Below, in pieces: positions 29,803 to 39,194 of a DNA stretch of 64,000 nucleotides (positions are counted from its first letter, which is position 1; each line of letters begins with the position of its first letter). A model generated the notes under the pieces. The model was given only the letters and a program-made list of their open reading frames with translations, ran no database searches and was not told the origin of the DNA. Location of the stretch: the NCBI RefSeq assembly GCF_030144325.1, contig NZ_CP126307.1, positions 62,001 to 126,000 on the forward strand. The letters are read 5' to 3'. The position numbers and the translations under genes are program-made. The DNA is from Bosea vestrisii. GTDB lineage: Bacteria > Pseudomonadota > Alphaproteobacteria > Rhizobiales > Beijerinckiaceae.

Positions 29803-30998
29803 CAAGCGCGCCGGAAACGTGCTGCGAGGGCAACGAAGGGCGCGATCAGCGCCTCCGTCAGCTGGTCGATGAGCACACGGGTTCGTGAGCCGAATCCGAT
29901 AGCGAAGGCCGACAGGAGGATCGTTCCGATCGGCAGGATGTAGAGCAAGGCGGCCGCGAGGGGCGAGCGCACGCTGGCGGTCCAGGCGGCATAAGCGCCG
30001 ATCCTGATGGCACCGACCAGGAGGATGGCGATCTGGATGGCGGCGGCGCGGCCCTGGCGGGTGGTGCGCGCCTCGCCGAGGATGGCGAACGCGACCAGCA
30101 TGAAGGCAATCGGGTAGAGCGGCGCCGAAAGGCGATTATGCAGCTCCGCCCGGAAGCGGCCTTCCTGGATCTTGTAGTAGGGCTCATTGGGATTCTGCGT
30201 CAGCAGCGCCCAGGTGGTGCGTTCGCGCGGCTTGTAGATGACCTTGTCGCCGTCGCCGCTGCCGCCGGCGGCCCCGTCGGAATCGCCCGTCAACGCTGAG
30301 AGATTGAGCGCATAACGCTCGAACGAGATGATCGAGCTCGAGTTCTGGTTGCGGCTCTCGCGCTGGATCGTACCCTTCTCCAGCATCAGGAAGCTGTTGC
30401 CGTCGGCCTCGGCCGACTGGCCGCGCTCGGCGATGTAGACGGCAGGCTGGTTGGGATCGCGTCGGTCCTGCATGAAGATGCCGAGCAGGGCTTGCCCCTG
30501 CTTCTCGCGATAATGGAAGGTGACGCCGGAATCGAGCGAGACAAACTGACCTTCCCTGATCACGTTGGCGACGAAGTCGGCGCGGATCAGGGTGATGAGG
30601 TCGCGCAACGCCCGAAAGCCGGCCGGCATCACCCCGAGCGACATCCAGCCGACCAGGGCTGCGGTTATCAGAGTAAGCGCGATGAAGGGGCGCGTCAGCC
30701 GGCGCGGCGCAACGCCCGCGGCATTCATCACGATCAGCTCGGAATCGCTGTTGAGCTTATTGAGCGTGTAGAGCGTCGCCATGAACAAGGCGACCGGCGC
30801 GATACCGGCAATCAGTGCCGGCAGCGAGAGCAGGGTTACGGTGAAGAAGATCATCACCGTCTGGCCCTTGCCGGTGATGAGGTCGACCTCGCGCAGCGCC
30901 TGCGTGACCCAGATCACGCTCGTCAGCCCGACGAGCAGAATCACCGCCGCACCGGCGGCGATCTTCAGGATGTAGCGGTCGAGAAGTCCGAAGCGCAC
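29802..30998 (-). CDS. lptF: LPS export ABC transporter permease LptF
   Basis: The 398-residue partner of LptG. It starts with GTG at 30998 (MRFGLLDRYILKIAAG) and has the same six-helix plus jellyroll plan. Motifs include LNSDSELIVMNAAGVAP near residue 80, the coupling region that contacts the LptB ATPase, and a long jellyroll to about residue 290. LptB, LptA and LptC are not in the window. It heads the minus-strand lptFGD-pdxA-rsmA series and is divergent from pepA. Confidence 0.95.
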   Translation of the reverse strand: MRFGLLDRYILKIAAGAAVILLVGLTSVIWVTQALREVDLITGKGQTVMIFFTVTLLSLPALIAGIAPVALFMATLYTLNKLNSDSELIVMNAAGVAPRRLTRPFIALTLITAALVGWMSLGVMPAGFRALRDLITLIRADFVANVIREGQFVSLDSGVTFHYREKQGQALLGIFMQDRRDPNQPAVYIAERGQSAEADGNSFLMLEKGTIQRESRNQNSSSIISFERYALNLSALTGDSDGAAGGSGDGDKVIYKPRERTTWALLTQNPNEPYYKIQEGRFRAELHNRLSAPLYPIAFMLVAFAILGEARTTRQGRAAAIQIAILLVGAIRIGAYAAWTASVRSPLAAALLYILPIGTILLSAFAIGFGSRTRVLIDQLTEALIAPFVALAARFRRA

Positions 30999-31042
30999 GC
31001 GGTAACGATCCTGGGGCGAGGGTACTTTAGAAGGCGCTCCCC

Positions 31043-31072
31043 TTGGACGGCTCGCCTCGAACTCCCTATGGT
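31043..31072 (+). promoter_or_regulatory. putative sigma70 promoter of pepA
   Basis: TTGGAC (31043-31048) and TATGGT (31067-31072) are 18 bases apart in the lptF-pepA divergent gap, about 105 bases before the pepA ATG. Both hexamers match consensus at four to five of six positions. This is sequence evidence only. Confidence 0.35.
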
Positions 31073-31177
31073 ATAGCTTCGATCATGGCGCAAACGGGAA
31101 TCGTTTGTGGCCTTTGCGAGCCCCAACCTCGGTTGGCTCCTTCCGCCAGCCCTTCTCCCGCAACCCGTGAGCCTTCG

Positions 31178-32671
31178 ATGTCGCAGCGCCTGAAGCTTGA
31201 GGTCAAAGCCCTGAACGCCATTGCCGGGGGGGATCTCGTGATCCTCGTCTCGGACAGGCTGACGCCGCCGAAGGCGGCCGAGGACTGGATCGGCGCGGGG
31301 GCTCACACGCTGATCGCGCGCGCCGCCGCGGCCGAGCGCTTCAAGGGCAAGGCTCTCTCCGGACTGACGCTGCTCGCGCCGGACGGCGCTGGTTACGAGC
31401 GCCTGATTCTGGTCGGAACCGGCCCGGAAGCCGACCGGGACAAGCTCGATTTCGCCGCGCTCGGCGGCGCCATTGCCGGCCGCCTCGGCAACGGCCGCAG
31501 CGCCGACGTCGTTGCAGCGTTGCCCGATGGCGAACTCTCGGCTGATGAAATCGCCGAAATCGGGCTCGGCCTGCGACTGAGGAGCTATGTCTTCGATCGC
31601 TACAAGACCAAGAGCCGCGACAAGGACCAGTCCGAGCCGAAGACCGTGACGCTGCGCGTCGACGACCCGGCTGGGGCCAAGAAGGCGCTGAAGGTACGCG
31701 AAGCCATCGCCAACGGTGTTGAATTCGCTCGCGATCTCGTGAACGAGCCGCCGAACGTGCTCTTCCCCGAAGAGTTCGCCGAACGGGCCGGCAAGCTCGA
31801 GAAACTCGGCGTCGAGGTCGAGATTCTCGACGAGAAGGAGCTGAAGAAGATCGGCATGAGGGCGCTGCTCGGCGTCGGCCAAGGCTCGCACCGCGAGAGC
31901 CGCGTCGTGGTGATGCGCTGGAACGGCGGCGCCAAGGGCGACAAGCCGGTCGCCTTCGTCGGTAAGGGCGTGACCTTCGACACCGGCGGCATCTCGATCA
32001 AGCCGGCCGGCGGCATGGAGGACATGAAGGGCGACATGGCCGGCGCGGCCTGCGTCACCGGGCTGATGCAGGCCCTGGCGGCCCGCAAGGCCAAGGTCAA
32101 CGCCGTCGGCGTGATCGGCCTGGTCGAAAATATGCCGGACGGCAAGGCCCAGCGACCTGGCGACATCGTCACCTCGCTCTCCGGCCAGACCATCGAGATC
32201 ATCAACACCGACGCCGAGGGTCGGCTCGTCCTCGCCGACGTGCTCTGGTACACGCAGGAGCGCTTCAAGCCGGTCTTCATGGTCAACCTGGCGACGCTGA
32301 CCGGTGCGATCTTGGTCGCGCTGGCGCAAGAGAACGCCGGCCTGTTCTCCAATAATGACGAATTGTCGGAGCGGCTCTTCGCCGCCGGCAAGGCGACCGG
32401 CGAGACCGTCTGGCGCATGCCGCTTGGCGCAGCCTACGACAAGATGATCGATTCCAAGTTCGCTGACATGAAGAACTCGGCCGGCCGCCATGGCGGCTCG
32501 ATCACCGCCGCCCAGTTCCTGCAGCGGCATGTCAACGACACGCCATGGGCACATCTCGACATCGCGGGTACCGGCATGGGCTCGCCGAACAGCGAAACCA
32601 ACCGGTCCTGGGGTTCGGGCTGGGGCGTGCGCCTGCTCGACCGGCTGGTGAAGGATCACTACGAGAGCTGA
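31178..32671 (+). CDS. pepA: leucyl aminopeptidase
   Basis: PepA is a hexameric M17 zinc/manganese aminopeptidase that trims N-terminal residues; in some bacteria it also binds DNA. The 497-residue product has the active-site metal ligands in VGKGVTFDTGGISIKP, EDMKGDMAGAA, and the M17 signature NTDAEGRLVL at residues 343-350. I chose the ATG at 31178 (MSQRLKLEVKA) over longer in-frame starts, which give low-complexity sequence. holC follows after 46 bases, an order also known in E. coli (pepA-holC). Confidence 0.96.
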   Translation: MSQRLKLEVKALNAIAGGDLVILVSDRLTPPKAAEDWIGAGAHTLIARAAAAERFKGKALSGLTLLAPDGAGYERLILVGTGPEADRDKLDFAALGGAIAGRLGNGRSADVVAALPDGELSADEIAEIGLGLRLRSYVFDRYKTKSRDKDQSEPKTVTLRVDDPAGAKKALKVREAIANGVEFARDLVNEPPNVLFPEEFAERAGKLEKLGVEVEILDEKELKKIGMRALLGVGQGSHRESRVVVMRWNGGAKGDKPVAFVGKGVTFDTGGISIKPAGGMEDMKGDMAGAACVTGLMQALAARKAKVNAVGVIGLVENMPDGKAQRPGDIVTSLSGQTIEIINTDAEGRLVLADVLWYTQERFKPVFMVNLATLTGAILVALAQENAGLFSNNDELSERLFAAGKATGETVWRMPLGAAYDKMIDSKFADMKNSAGRHGGSITAAQFLQRHVNDTPWAHLDIAGTGMGSPNSETNRSWGSGWGVRLLDRLVKDHYES

Positions 32672-32717
32672 TTCGAGCTCTGAACCGAAACTCGCAACGG
32701 ATTGTATTGACTGCGTA

Positions 32718-33170
32718 ATGGCCGAAGTCCTGTTCTACCATCTGCAGGGGCGTCCGCTCGAGCAGGTCATTCCGACCTTGCTCGAGCGCTCGCTCGCCCG
32801 TGGCTGGAAGGCAGTGGTGGAGCTGTCGAGTCGCGAGCGCCTGGCCGCGCTCGACGACCGGCTCTGGACCTATGCGGACGAATCCTTCCTGCCGCATGCG
32901 GCGGCATCCGAGCCGGACGCCGCCAGTAATCCGATCGTGCTCACCACCGCCAGCGACAACCCGAATGGCGCGCAAGTTCGCTTCTGTGTCGATGGCGTTC
33001 GCATTCCGGACGCATTGGACGCTTACGAGCGCGTCATCCTGATGTTCGATGGCGACGATCCCGATGCGCTCGCCTCGGCACGCGAAGACTGGAAAAAACT
33101 GCGGACGCTCGGCGTCGCCGCCACCTATTGGCAGCAGGACGAGACCGGCCGCTGGGAGAAAAAAGCGTGA
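32718..33170 (+). CDS. holC: DNA polymerase III subunit chi
   Basis: The chi subunit links the clamp-loader complex to single-strand binding protein. The 150-residue product has the family features FYHLQGRPLEQVIPTLLER and LDDRLWTYADESFLPH, and NGAQVRFCVDG in the middle. Its position right after pepA is the conserved order. Its stop overlaps the GTG start of the next lipoprotein gene. Confidence 0.94.
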   Translation: MAEVLFYHLQGRPLEQVIPTLLERSLARGWKAVVELSSRERLAALDDRLWTYADESFLPHAAASEPDAASNPIVLTTASDNPNGAQVRFCVDGVRIPDALDAYERVILMFDGDDPDALASAREDWKKLRTLGVAATYWQQDETGRWEKKA

Positions 33171-33577
33171 AAGTTTCTGTTGCCCTGGCCTTGGCGGCTG
33201 CTCTGGCCGGCTGTTCCGTCGATATGGGCGGGTTTTCCTTCGTATCCGATGAGCGCGGCACCCGCAGCAGCAGCGCAACGGCGCGCGTTTCGACGCAAGA
33301 AGCGATGCTGACGCCGGAAGGCGAATGCAGCGCGGATGTCTCGCTCGATCCGGCGACGCGGCCGCTGCCGAAGGAGATTGCCGTCGGCATCACCGAATGC
33401 GAGCTCGTCAGGCTCAAGGGTAAGCGGCCGACCGACGTCCTGATCGGCGGCGACGGCAAGGGCCGGCGCGAGGTGCAGGTGCTCTATTCCGAGCCGGCCA
33501 ATCGCGAGATTTACATGTTCACCGACAACCGCCTGAGCCGGATCGTGAAGCCCGGACAGCCTGAACAGCAGGGTTGA
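33167..33577 (+). CDS. small lipoprotein, hypothetical
   Basis: From the GTG at 33167, which overlaps the holC stop (GTGA) and follows GGGAG, the product is 136 residues. The N-terminus is a lipoprotein signal (LAAALAGC, lipidated Cys at about residue 16). The rest is a small soluble domain with two further cysteines (EGECSAD and ITECELV) that could form a disulfide, and a C-terminal strand pair (REVQVLYSE, NREIYMFTDNRLSRI). I do not recognise a family. Being coupled to holC suggests a housekeeping envelope role, but no function can be assigned. Confidence 0.8.
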   Translation: MKVSVALALAAALAGCSVDMGGFSFVSDERGTRSSSATARVSTQEAMLTPEGECSADVSLDPATRPLPKEIAVGITECELVRLKGKRPTDVLIGGDGKGRREVQVLYSEPANREIYMFTDNRLSRIVKPGQPEQQG

Positions 33578-33709
33578 CGCCAAATGCGACCGGGTTGAGC
33601 CGACCAGGTCGCGGATTCCGCCTCTGACTCGCACATGGGACCGTTCGATCGGTTGGCTTGCGCTGCAAGCCGATCGAAACAGACCCGGATGTCGAGGCGA
33701 AGGATCGAG

Positions 33710-34204
33710 ATGCAAGTTCAGAAACGAGGACGGATGCTGGTCGCCGGCATCATGCTTCTCGGCGCGTCGCTGGTGGCTGCGTCAGGGCCTGCGGTAGCGC
33801 AGGTGGTCGATTTCCGCTCATCCGATCGCGAGATGAATCGCGCGATCGCCGAGGCGCGCAGGACGCTGCCGGATTTCGTCGCGCTCTTTCGCGGCGGCAC
33901 GGGCGAGCGCCACGCCGTCAAGGTCGCAATCCCCTATGATGACGGCAATGCACGCGAGCATATCTGGATGGATCTGACTGCCGTCGAGGGCGACGTCTTC
34001 GTCGGCCGGATCGCGAACGACCCGGTCTATATCGATGGCTTGACCAATGGCGACGCTTACCGCGCGCCGAGTGCCATGGTCAGCGACTGGAACTATAGGT
34101 CGGGCAGCCTGATGCATGGCAGCTACACCACCCGCGTCGCGATGAAGAAGCTTTCGCCCGATCAGCTCAGGCGCCTCGATTTTAAGCTGGCGCCGCTGCC
34201 CTGA
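33710..34204 (+). CDS. DUF2314 domain protein, secreted
   Basis: The ATG at 33710 gives a 164-residue protein with a signal peptide (residues 1-31, ending AVAQ). Residues 40-145 resemble DUF2314: HAVKVAIPYDDGNAREHIWMDL followed by GDVFVGRIANDPVYIDG and an SDWNY near the end (each phrase shorter than the whole conserved region). The function of DUF2314 is unknown. The gene ends 7 bases from the convergent ABC-F gene. A hairpin-prone stretch (33644-33678) lies upstream. Confidence 0.8.
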   Translation: MQVQKRGRMLVAGIMLLGASLVAASGPAVAQVVDFRSSDREMNRAIAEARRTLPDFVALFRGGTGERHAVKVAIPYDDGNAREHIWMDLTAVEGDVFVGRIANDPVYIDGLTNGDAYRAPSAMVSDWNYRSGSLMHGSYTTRVAMKKLSPDQLRRLDFKLAPLP

Positions 34205-34211
34205 AGCGGGC

Positions 34212-36078
34212 TCAGGCGCTCTCCAGCTCCTCGCTCAGCATCAGCCATTCCTCCTCGGCGGCGGCCAGCGCCTCGGTCAGCTCGCCGCGCTGGCGCGAGA
34301 GCAGCAGCGCCTTGTCCGGCTCGCGGGCGAAGGCACCGTTGGCGAGCGCGCCGTCGACCTTCTCGATCAGCCCGGTCAGCTTGGCGATGCGGGCCTCCGC
34401 CAGATTGAGCTTCTGCCGGAGTGGTCCGAGCGCCTGGCGCTTCGCCGCCGCGCCCTTGCGTTCCTCGGCCTTGCCCGCTGCTTCAGGGTCGGACTTGCCG
34501 CGCTGAGCGGGCTTGTCGCGGCCGAGCACGAAGTCGCGATAGTCATCCATATCGCCATCGAAGCTCTTCACCGTGCCGTCCCCGACCAGCCAGAGCCGGT
34601 CGGCACAGGCCTCGATCAGGAAGCGGTCGTGGCTGACCAGGATGACGGCGCCGGGATAGTCGTTGATCGCCTTGACCAAGGCGGTGCGGCTATCGATGTC
34701 GAGATGGTTCGTCGGCTCGTCGAGAATGAGCAGATGCGGGCCGCCAAAAGTGGCGATGCCGAGCATCAGGCGCGCCTTCTCGCCACCCGAGAGGTTCTTG
34801 ACCGGGGTGTCGGCCTTGTTGGCGGGAAAGCCGGTCTGCGCGGTGCGGGCCCGGACCCTGGCCTCGGGGGCGTCCGGCATCAGCTCGCGGATATGACCGA
34901 CCGGCGTATCCTCCATGCGCAGCTCATCGAGCTGGTGCTGGGCGAAATAGGCGGTCTGCAGCTTCGACGAGCGCCGCATTTCGCCGGCGAGCGGCGCAAG
35001 GCGCCCGCCGATCAGCTTGCAGAAGGTCGACTTGCCGTTGCCGTTGGCGCCGAGCAGGGCGATGCGGTCGTCCGGGGCCAAGGTCAGGTTGAGCCGCGAC
35101 AGCACCTTGCGCTCGCCATAGCCGGCGCTGGCGCCCTCCAGCACGACCATCGGCGGCGACAGCGGCCGCTCGGGGGCGGGAAAGTTGAAGGGCTGCACAT
35201 CGCGGTCCTGGATGACCGCGATCTCCTGCATCTTCTCCAGCCGCTTGACGCGCGACTGGGCCTGGCTGGCCTTCGAGGCCTTGGCCTTGAAGCGGTCGAC
35301 GAAGGATTGCAGGTGCTTGCGCTCGGCATCCTGCTTCTCGCGCGCTTTGGCGAGATGAGCCTGCTTCTCGGCCCGGAGCTTCTCGAAATCGCTGTAGCCG
35401 CCGCGATAGATCGTCAGCTTGCCCTGGTCGAGATGCAGGATGTGGTCGACGCAGGTGTCGAGCAGCTCGCGATCATGGCTGACGACGAGCACCGTATGCG
35501 GGTAGCGCTCGAGATAGTCGTAGAGCCAGAGCGTGCCTTCGAGGTCGAGATAGTTGGTCGGCTCGTCGAGCAGCAGCAGGTCGGGCTCTGAGAACAGCAC
35601 GGCGGCAAGTGCAACGCGCATGCGCCAGCCGCCCGAGAAATCGGAGCAGGGCCGCTGCTGTGCCGCCTCATCGAAGCCAAGGCCGTGCAGCACTGTCGCG
35701 GCACGCGCGGGTGCCGAATGGGCACCGATATCGGCAAGCCGCGTCTCGATCTCGGCGATCCGCATTGGATCGGTCGCGGTCTGCGCCTCCTTCATCAGCC
35801 CAGCGCGCTCGATGTCGGCGGCGAGCACGACATCGATCAGCGTTTCAGGTCCGCCAGGAGCCTCCTGCGCCACCCCGCCGATGCGCATGCCCCTGGGCAG
35901 GGCGACATTGCCGCCCTCAGGAGAGAGGTCGCCGGTGATGATGCGGAACAGCGTCGTCTTGCCGGTGCCGTTGCGGCCGACGAGGCCGACGCGCGAGCCG
36001 GTGGGCAGGAAAGCGCTGGCCTTGTCGAGCAGGGAGGCGCTCGCCGAGGCGATAGGTGATGTCGTTGAGGGTCAGCAT
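34212..36078 (-). pseudogene. ABC-F family ATPase, frameshifted near its start as read
   Basis: ABC-F proteins are two-ATPase-domain proteins without membrane segments that act on the ribosome. The true start is the ATG at 36078 (MLTLNDITYRLGER). About 15 codons later the frame breaks: a GGG at 36032-36034 on the plus strand carries one base too many. Past it, the next frame continues LLDKASAF and the first Walker A GRNGTGKTT into the long ORF, with signature DFSGGWRMR, DEPTNYLD, a second Walker A GANGNGKST, NLSGGEKAR and DEPTNHLD. Removing one base restores a 621-residue protein like Uup/YheS. As read, only 34212-35888 is open and lacks the first P-loop. Confidence 0.9.
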
Positions 36079-36269
36079 GGCGAGCGGGGTTTAGCGCGCT
36101 TTCGGCCCGTCTGGAAACGGCAGAAGGAGAGAATTGACCGGGATCTGTGCGCGGCGTTTTGGCTGCCTTTGGGGCAGGGCCACGATTTCTCCATGTTTCC
36201 GCCACGGCATGGCCGGGCGTTCAGCGCAGGCATGGGCTGGGGTAACGCACTGATTCGCAAAGAGGATCC

Positions 36270-36401
36270 ATGCAGTTCGGCTCTCTGGTCCGGCGCCCGC
36301 GCCGGGTATCGCTCGCAGCCGTCGTCGTCGCGCTGCTCACTCTGGTCCTCGGCAGCGCTGCGGCGCTCGCCGCTTTGGCGCCGCTGCCTGGACCGTTGTG
36401 A
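36270..36401 (+). CDS. small ORF, 43-residue single-helix peptide
   Basis: A short ORF reads MQFGSLVRRPRRVSLAA and continues into a hydrophobic stretch of about 22 residues (rich in Ala, Val, Leu) ending APLPGPL. AGAGGA lies 4 bases before its ATG, a good ribosome site. The basic N-terminus followed by one hydrophobic segment fits a small inner-membrane peptide or a bare signal peptide. It lies in the otherwise empty 415-bp gap between the ABC-F and chemoreceptor genes. I recognise no family; it could be chance. Confidence 0.4.
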   Translation: MQFGSLVRRPRRVSLAAVVVALLTLVLGSAAALAALAPLPGPL

Positions 36402-36493
36402 AGCGAACACGGCACGTTGCAGCCTTCAAGCAACGTTAACCGCACTCGTGTTGGCTCTCCGAGCGCAGTCGGCGTCGGGCGGAGACCTGATTC

Positions 36494-38638
36494 GTGTTCA
36501 GCCTCAGGCTCAGGCTTCCAATCGCGATGCTGGCGCTCGCTGCTCTTGCAGCGCTGGCAGTTGGAAGCTCGGCCTACCTCGCCGTGTCGAGTTGGGCACA
36601 GGCTTCGGTACGGGAGCGTATGCATTCGCTGGCCGGGAGCCATGTCCGTGCCATCGAGCGCCGCTGGTCGCAGCTTCGCGCTGAGCTCGCTGTTCAGGCA
36701 CGCAGTGCTTTCACGGTCTCGGCACTCGACGAGATCGGCAAGTGGATGGAGCTCGGCCCGCACGACTACAGGAGCATCCTCGGCCACTATCAGGGGGATG
36801 GCTCGCTGTCCCTGGCCGAGCGCATGGCCCGCACCGGCCGCGAGCACCAGCACGGCTACTCCTGGCGCCATGTACCGATCCACGAAACCTACGCGGCGGC
36901 GCTGAAGCAGTTCAACTATGCCGACATCTATCTCGTCTCGCGCAAGGGGCGGGTCGTCTACAGCGTCACTAAGGGCCCCGAATTCGGTCGCCTGCTGAGC
37001 GAGGACGACCTTGTCGGCACCGGCTTGGCAAAGTCCGTGGCGATGGCGCAAGGCAAGGTTGCCGGCGAGCAGGTGGTGCTCGACTTCGCGCCCTACGATC
37101 CCGTCGGCGGTGATCCGCGAGCCTTCCTCGCAGCCCCGTTCTATGACATCGAATCAGGCTCGGGTTTGCGTGAGCAGGCCGGCACGATCGTCATCGCCGT
37201 CGACACGCGGCTGATCGACGACGTGCTCGCCTTCAACCCGGTGGGCTCCAGTGCCGAACGGGTTTTCGTCATCGGCTCCGATGGTTTCATGCGCTCCAAT
37301 CCGGCACTGCGACGCGACGGCGCTTCGCCACGCGAGACGCTGGACCGAGATCGGCTGACCGGGCAGCCGAAGAACGCGCTCATCACCATGATCAGCCATG
37401 ATGGTCGGCAATTGGTGGCGAGCGGGGAGGAGGTCGTGATCGGCGATTGGCGCTGGCTGCTCTGGCTGACTGCCCCGCAGGAGAGTGCCTTTGCTGTCGT
37501 CGGCAAGATCCGCAGCGCGGTCGTCTCCGCCGGGCTGCTGGTCCTGCTGCCGCTGTTTGGCATCGCGATCCTGCTCGGCTGGTCGGTGGCGCGTCCGATC
37601 GCGCGGCTTTCCGACCGGCTCGCCGGCGTCGCCGCGGGGCGGACGGAAGAGGCGATCCCCGGTGCCCGGCGTCGCGACGAGATCGGCGGCATCGCCAAGT
37701 CGATCGAGTTGATCCGCGAAACCTTGCGCGGCGAGGCGCAACGTCGCGAGGCCGAGCAGGAAACGCGCCGGGCCGAGGCCGAGCAGCATCGCCGCGCCCT
37801 GCTCGGCGAACTGGCGAGCGAGCTGGAGGATTCGGTGCGGACCGTGTCGGCTTCGGTGTCGATCTCGGCGCAAACTCTGGGCACCACTGCACACCAGCTG
37901 GCCGAGGGCGCGCGCGAGGCTCAGGCCGGCGCCGCCGACACCGATCATTCGACCGGCAACGCAATCCGCAGCGTCACGTCGATCGAGCGCGCGGCGCAGG
38001 ACCTGCTCGGCGCCGTCGACGCTTTGGCCGCCGAGGTGCGTTCCTCGGATGCGACGGCAGGCCGGGCGCGCGAGCATGCGGATTCTGTAAGCCGGATCGT
38101 CGATAGCCTGTCCAATGGCGCTTCGCGCGTTTCGGAAGTAGTCGGGCTGATCTCGGCGATCGCTGGCCAGACCAATCTGCTCGCGCTCAACGCCACCATC
38201 GAGGCGGCCCGCGCCGGCGAGGCGGGCAAGGGCTTTGCGGTCGTCGCCAGCGAGGTGAAGTCGCTCGCGACCCAGACTGCTAACGCGACGCAGGACATTG
38301 CGCGCCAGATCGAGGCGATGAACCAGGCGACCGCCGCGACGGTCGAGGGCATCGCCGGCATCCGCGCCTTCGTGCAGGATCTGAACGAAGCGACGCGGCG
38401 GACCAGCCGGACCATGCAGCGCCAGCACGCAGCGACCCATGCTATCGCCGCCGAGGTCCTCGCCGCGACCCAGGAGATCGTCCTGATCGGACAGGCGACC
38501 AGCCAGGTCGCGCTCGCCTCGCGCAACACCGCCGGTGCCTCCGATGCGGTCCTGAAGGCGGCAGGCGAACTGACCGCGCTGACCCAGGCACTGACCGCAC
38601 GGGTCGATCATGTCATTGACGAGCTGCGTGTTGCCTGA
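36494..38638 (+). CDS. methyl-accepting chemotaxis protein
   Basis: The 714-residue receptor begins with GTG at 36494, with GGAG 9 bases upstream. It has a first membrane helix (residues 8-30), a periplasmic sensor of about 310 residues of double-Cache type length, a second helix near 345-367 (AVVSAGLLVLLPLFGIAILL), a HAMP domain (SVARPIARLSDRLAGVAAG) and a cytoplasmic signalling domain with the highly conserved tip GLISAIAGQTNLLALNATIE. It ends without a CheR-tethering pentapeptide. It is an orphan: no che genes are nearby. The ligand is unknown. Confidence 0.95.
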   Translation: MFSLRLRLPIAMLALAALAALAVGSSAYLAVSSWAQASVRERMHSLAGSHVRAIERRWSQLRAELAVQARSAFTVSALDEIGKWMELGPHDYRSILGHYQGDGSLSLAERMARTGREHQHGYSWRHVPIHETYAAALKQFNYADIYLVSRKGRVVYSVTKGPEFGRLLSEDDLVGTGLAKSVAMAQGKVAGEQVVLDFAPYDPVGGDPRAFLAAPFYDIESGSGLREQAGTIVIAVDTRLIDDVLAFNPVGSSAERVFVIGSDGFMRSNPALRRDGASPRETLDRDRLTGQPKNALITMISHDGRQLVASGEEVVIGDWRWLLWLTAPQESAFAVVGKIRSAVVSAGLLVLLPLFGIAILLGWSVARPIARLSDRLAGVAAGRTEEAIPGARRRDEIGGIAKSIELIRETLRGEAQRREAEQETRRAEAEQHRRALLGELASELEDSVRTVSASVSISAQTLGTTAHQLAEGAREAQAGAADTDHSTGNAIRSVTSIERAAQDLLGAVDALAAEVRSSDATAGRAREHADSVSRIVDSLSNGASRVSEVVGLISAIAGQTNLLALNATIEAARAGEAGKGFAVVASEVKSLATQTANATQDIARQIEAMNQATAATVEGIAGIRAFVQDLNEATRRTSRTMQRQHAATHAIAAEVLAATQEIVLIGQATSQVALASRNTAGASDAVLKAAGELTALTQALTARVDHVIDELRVA

Positions 38639-38678
38639 GCGCCTTGTCGCGGGCGCCTGCGTTGGCTAACGCTTTGGC

Positions 38679-39155
38679 ATGAGCCACACAGCTTTTTACG
38701 CCGGGTCGTTCGACCCCGTCACCAACGGCCATCTCGACATGATCGTCGCCGCCTGCCGGCTGGTCGACCGGCTGGTCCTCGCCATCGGTGTGCATCCCGG
38801 CAAGGCGCCGATCTTCTCCGCCGAGGAGCGGGCCGAATTGCTGCGCGCCATCGCTGGTCCGGTCGCGGCCGAGTTCAAGACCGAGCTCGAGGTGACGACC
38901 TTCGCCGATTTGACGATCGAGGCAGCCAAGCGCGCCGGCGCCACTATCCTGGTGCGTGGTCTGCGCGACGGCACCGATCTCGACCTCGAAATGCAGCTCG
39001 CTGGCATGAACCACACCATGGCGCCCGGCCTGCAGACCGTGCTGCTGCCCTCGACACCGCAGGCGCGGCACATCACCGCGACGCTGGTGCGCCAGATCGC
39101 CGCGATGGGGGCGACGTCTCCGCCTTCGTTCCACCCATCGTCAGCGACAGGCTGA
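38679..39155 (+). CDS. coaD: pantetheine-phosphate adenylyltransferase, frameshifted near the end
   Basis: CoaD makes dephospho-CoA from 4'-phosphopantetheine and ATP, an essential step of CoA synthesis. The nucleotidyltransferase motif GSFDPVTNGH is at residues 9-18 and STPQARHITATLVRQIA near the C-terminus is clear. After AAMG the frame shifts: the G run at 39107-39111 has five G where six are expected. As read the protein ends at 39155 with an odd tail (ATSPPSFHPSSATG); with one more G it continues GDVSAFVPPIVSDRLKAKF to a stop at 39178, giving 166 residues. The catalytic part is intact either way. Confidence 0.92.
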   Translation: MSHTAFYAGSFDPVTNGHLDMIVAACRLVDRLVLAIGVHPGKAPIFSAEERAELLRAIAGPVAAEFKTELEVTTFADLTIEAAKRAGATILVRGLRDGTDLDLEMQLAGMNHTMAPGLQTVLLPSTPQARHITATLVRQIAAMGATSPPSFHPSSATG

Positions 39156-39194
39156 AGGCGAAGTTCGCCAAGCGCTGACACGCCGCCTCACGGC

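Noticed and set aside
33644..33678. Hairpin upstream of the DUF2314 gene as a terminator
   Set aside because: The stem is interrupted by a 4-base bulge and no T-tract follows.
36403..36430. Hairpin after the small ORF as an intrinsic terminator
   Set aside because: Only a 7-bp stem with a 9-base loop and no T-tract.
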